A stretch of DNA of 8,277 bases. Source: Verrucomicrobiota bacterium. GTDB taxonomy: Bacteria > Verrucomicrobiota > Verrucomicrobiia > Verrucomicrobiales > Akkermansiaceae. Below, piece by piece: positions 6,103 to 8,277 of the stretch. The position numbers and the translations under genes are program-made. Location of the stretch: the NCBI GenBank assembly GCA_026397695.1, contig JAPLUJ010000666.1:1-8277 (forward strand). Reading direction: 5' to 3'. Position 1 is the first letter of the stretch; every line of letters begins with the position of its first letter. A model generated the notes under the pieces. It searched no databases. It saw only the letters and a program-made list of their open reading frames with translations, and had not been told where the DNA came from.

Positions 6103-6489
6103 TCAGTGGTGTGTATGGAGCCGGTTCTCCAACAGCTCATATTCCCCCAGATGCACCCGCATCAGGCTCTTCCACAGTTTGCCGTGGTTTGGCACCGAAA
6201 AATGCAGCAACTCGTGGACGATCACGTAATCGCCAAGGTCACGCGCCAGGTCTAGCAACTCGTCGTTGAAGCTCAGCGTGCCCGCCGTCGAACATGAAGC
6301 CCACTTGCGGCGCATCGGGCGGACGTAGATTGACTTGGCGGCCACATCCAACGTCCGAGCCCATTCCAGCACCCGTGCCTTGAACTCCTCCCTGTCCCGC
6401 CAGCCCTCCGCCAGGTGGCTGCCGCGTCCCGCGGCAGGCCGTGTCTGCGGCGTCCCGCCGCAGTTCTGCTGTGTGCGTCCCGGTTTCAT
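6103..6489 (-). CDS. YgjP/M48-like small zinc metallopeptidase, coupled to hsdR
   Basis: This 128-residue protein has the zinc motif HELLH at residues 92-96 within YVIVHELLHFSVPNHGKLW; His92 and His96 with His102 of NHGK should bind zinc and Glu93 act in catalysis. KWASCSTAGTLSFN at 62-75 is also conserved in the YgjP-like (DUF45) group. Short members that begin near the residues aligned with EEFKARVLEWA (34-44) are, to my knowledge, often found beside type I restriction genes; their substrate is unknown. The ATG at 6489 overlaps the hsdR stop by four bases (ATGA), so translation is probably coupled. The first 30 or so residues are odd: residues 3-24 are encoded by a palindromic repeat cluster and look like no protease sequence, while conserved sequence begins near residue 33. 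There is no other ATG before the conserved part, so the extension is probably translated. The protein is complete at its C-terminus. Confidence 0.82.
   Translation of the reverse strand: MKPGRTQQNCGGTPQTRPAAGRGSHLAEGWRDREEFKARVLEWARTLDVAAKSIYVRPMRRKWASCSTAGTLSFNDELLDLARDLGDYVIVHELLHFSVPNHGKLWKSLMRVHLGEYELLENRLHTHH
6419..6481 (-). repeat. REP-like palindromic repeat cluster inside the peptidase gene
   Basis: Two 19-base hairpins share one loop. On the minus strand they read CTGCGGC-GGGAC-GCCGCAG (6445-6463) and CTGCCGC-GGGAC-GCGGCAG (6419-6437). Both have perfect 7-base stems and the same GGGAC loop. The stems differ at one pair, where G-C in one is C-G in the other, so the pairing is kept. 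A third GGGACGC lies at 6475-6481 without its stem. The three cores are 25-26 bases apart. The cluster begins 8 bases into the peptidase reading frame and is translated in frame without stops. It resembles dispersed extragenic palindromes rather than coding sequence. Confidence 0.7.
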
Positions 6490-8277
6490 TTCCGAAATGC
6501 TTTCTCCAAGAGTGTAAACAACGCCTCCACTGTCGCCGTGACCTTTTCCAAATCCTCCTCCTCAGAAAACACCGCGAAGGTCACTTGCTTCCGTAACTCG
6601 CGCAATTCCGCTTCGCCGTCTTTCCAGCCGGGGTGTCTGCCAAACGCCTCGCGGATCTTCGCGCTGACCTTTTCTGCGTTAGGAACGCCGTCTTCCGTGA
6701 GTTTGCAAAGCACGAAGTAACTCAGTCCATCCAGCCCTTTCTCCGCCTGCTCGTGCTTTCGGCGCTTGTTCTTCTCCAGTTCCTTGAAAAGTTTTGCCAG
6801 TGCTTTTTTTGTTTTTCTTTGCCGGTCCTCGAAGGCTTCCTGCACGGCTTTTGCCCGCTCTGCCATTGCGACCAGAAATGGATCGTCGCTCTCATCCTCT
6901 GCTTGCTTCTCAATGGCCTTCACTAAATTGATCACCTTGGTTGCCTTGCCTTCATCCTTCGCGGCAATCGTTTCCAATGTCACCTTGTCGATGAACACAA
7001 AGGGATTCTCCGGGTCTTCCAGTTTCGCGCCGATGTACTTCTGCACCAACTCATTCGTCTTCCGTTGGAAATCGCGGTCCACCATCACGCGTTTGGTGTA
7101 GGCCTTTCTAACCACGTCGTAAATTCGGCTCACCGTCGTGTAGTCTTCGATATATGGCCGCAGATACGCATCCGGTGAGATGATCTCATAGAGCATCTCG
7201 ATCTCCTTGTATTCCTTGAAAAATTCCTTCCGCCGGTCCTTGTCGCGGAAGTGCTCTATCAAATCGTCCACATCCTTGTCGTTGAAATCCTGGGTAATGA
7301 GCTTCAACCAACCCGGCACCTTGTCGTGCATCTTCGCCTTGAACAACGCCTTCAACAGGCCGATGTCCTTCACGATGGCGTTGATCTCCTCGCTGTCGAA
7401 CGCCAGCGCCTTTTCCAACTTGTCGAAGATGCCGACAAAATCGAGCACGAAGCCATGCGGCTTCACCATTTCCTGCGCTTCGTTCTCGTAGGGCCGGTTC
7501 ACCCGGGCAATCGCTTGAAGCAGCGTGTGGTCGCGCATCGGCTTGTCCAGATACATCGCGTAGAGTACCGGCGCGTCGAAGCCAGTTAGAAGTTTCTCCG
7601 TGACGATCAGGATCTTGGGCATCTGGTCCAGCTTGCCGAAGCTCTTGCGGATCTGCCGCTCCCGCTTCGGATCGAGGTGAAATTCTTTGAGCAATTTTGT
7701 GTCATTGTTGTTGCCGGTGTAAACGACCTCCGAATATTCCGGCGGGAGGAACTTATCCAGCGCGTGCTTGTAGTGGGCACATGCCTCGCGATCCACGCCC
7801 ACCAGGAACGCCTTGTAGCCCAGCGGTTCCACGTTTTCCAGATAGTGCTTTGCCACGAACTCCGCCACCTGCTGAACGCGGGCCTTTCCCTTGAGGAAAT
7901 TCTTCAGGTTCACCGCCCGTTCGAGGATCTTGTTCAACTCCTCGATGTCGGCCACGCCCTCGGCCTCGGCCAGGGAGAGGAACTCCTTGTCCAGTGTCTC
8001 GTGCGGCACCAGCATCTCGTTCGGCGCGAGTTGATAGTAAAGCGGCAGCGTCGTGCCGTCTTCGATGCTCTCGGCGATGGAATACTTGTGCAAATAGCCA
8101 TGGTCATCCTCACCGCCGAAGGTCTTGAAAGTGCCCTTGCCGTAAACCGTTTTGTCCACCGGCGTCCCCGTGAACCCGATGAAGGTCGCGTTCGGCAGGC
8201 CGGCCATCAGGAAATTCCCGAGATCGCCGCTGGTCGTCCGGTGCGCCTCGTCGATCAGCACATAGATGTTCTTCCGC
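6486..8277 (-). CDS. hsdR: Type I restriction enzyme subunit R (HsdR), C-terminal part
   Basis: This is the last 596 residues of HsdR, the motor and nuclease subunit that moves DNA and cuts it in type I restriction-modification complexes. The frame stays open to the window edge (RKNIYV before LIDEAHR), so the true start lies outside. Counting from the first complete codon, helicase motif II is DEAH at 9-12 and motif III is FTGTP at 35-39. Motif V is ILIVTEKLLTGFDAP at 222-236, and motif VI QAIARVNR at 254-261 carries the arginine finger. The remaining 300 residues or so are helical and rich in Lys and Glu, with a likely coiled coil around ERAKAVQEAFEDRQRKTKKA, and should bind the methyltransferase core. 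The N-terminal PD-(E/D)XK nuclease domain and motif I are off-window. No frameshift is seen, so this part looks functional. The stop overlaps the start of the zinc peptidase; hsdM and hsdS are presumably further right. Confidence 0.93.
   Translation of the reverse strand, partial: RKNIYVLIDEAHRTTSGDLGNFLMAGLPNATFIGFTGTPVDKTVYGKGTFKTFGGEDDHGYLHKYSIAESIEDGTTLPLYYQLAPNEMLVPHETLDKEFLSLAEAEGVADIEELNKILERAVNLKNFLKGKARVQQVAEFVAKHYLENVEPLGYKAFLVGVDREACAHYKHALDKFLPPEYSEVVYTGNNNDTKLLKEFHLDPKRERQIRKSFGKLDQMPKILIVTEKLLTGFDAPVLYAMYLDKPMRDHTLLQAIARVNRPYENEAQEMVKPHGFVLDFVGIFDKLEKALAFDSEEINAIVKDIGLLKALFKAKMHDKVPGWLKLITQDFNDKDVDDLIEHFRDKDRRKEFFKEYKEIEMLYEIISPDAYLRPYIEDYTTVSRIYDVVRKAYTKRVMVDRDFQRKTNELVQKYIGAKLEDPENPFVFIDKVTLETIAAKDEGKATKVINLVKAIEKQAEDESDDPFLVAMAERAKAVQEAFEDRQRKTKKALAKLFKELEKNKRRKHEQAEKGLDGLSYFVLCKLTEDGVPNAEKVSAKIREAFGRHPGWKDGEAELRELRKQVTFAVFSEEEDLEKVTATVEALFTLLEKAFRK

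Noticed and set aside
6419..6481. CRISPR-like array, because GGGACGC recurs at 25-26 base spacing
   Set aside because: Only three short cores occur, each within its own palindrome, with no repeat-spacer structure; a REP-type palindrome cluster explains it.
8259..8277. GTG near the right edge as start of a shorter HsdR
   Set aside because: The codon lies inside the strand leading to the DEAH motif and the frame remains open to the edge, so the gene is cut by the window.

Overview
The window looks like chromosomal DNA of a GC-rich, Gram-negative-type bacterium. The style of the genes suggests Verrucomicrobiota: heavy use of C in third codon positions, almost no Shine-Dalgarno sequences before convincing starts, a secreted tandem NIPSNAP protein, and a small lysine-rich protein of unknown family. 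This is an inference from composition and gene content; nothing in the window fixes the taxon.

Layout. Bases 1-309 hold no convincing gene. A secreted two-domain NIPSNAP protein lies on the minus strand (310-1083). Diverging from it on the plus strand is a lid-less adenylate-kinase-like P-loop kinase (1191-1823). Next comes a decayed C-terminal fragment of a PIN-domain (VapC-type) protein (about 1841-2017). An operator-like pair of inverted repeats (2091-2167) leads into a class II Fic AMP-transferase with a C-terminal winged helix (2163-3239). A 102-residue basic protein follows, ending in a tail like that of single-stranded DNA-binding protein (SSB) (3299-3607). The rest is a minus-strand block, read right to left: the C-terminal 596 residues of a type I restriction subunit HsdR (cut by the window edge), a small YgjP/M48-like zinc peptidase overlapping it by four bases, and two ABC-2 permeases that also overlap each other by four bases.

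How the genes fit together. HsdR and the peptidase form a translationally coupled restriction cassette; hsdM and hsdS would be expected beyond the right edge. The two permeases look like the YbhS/YbhR-type half of an efflux or export transporter, but their usual ATPase and membrane-fusion genes are not next to them. Their place is taken by the restriction cassette, which suggests insertion or rearrangement. With the Fic protein and the PIN remnant, the window reads as an accessory region with toxin- and defence-related genes.

Three points deserve most attention. First, three near-identical half-sites precede fic, one of them covering its start codon, which suggests autoregulation by its own winged helix. 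Second, the small protein ends in D-I-P-F after an acidic stretch, like SSB. Third, a palindromic repeat cluster with compensated stem bases is built in frame into the start of the peptidase gene.
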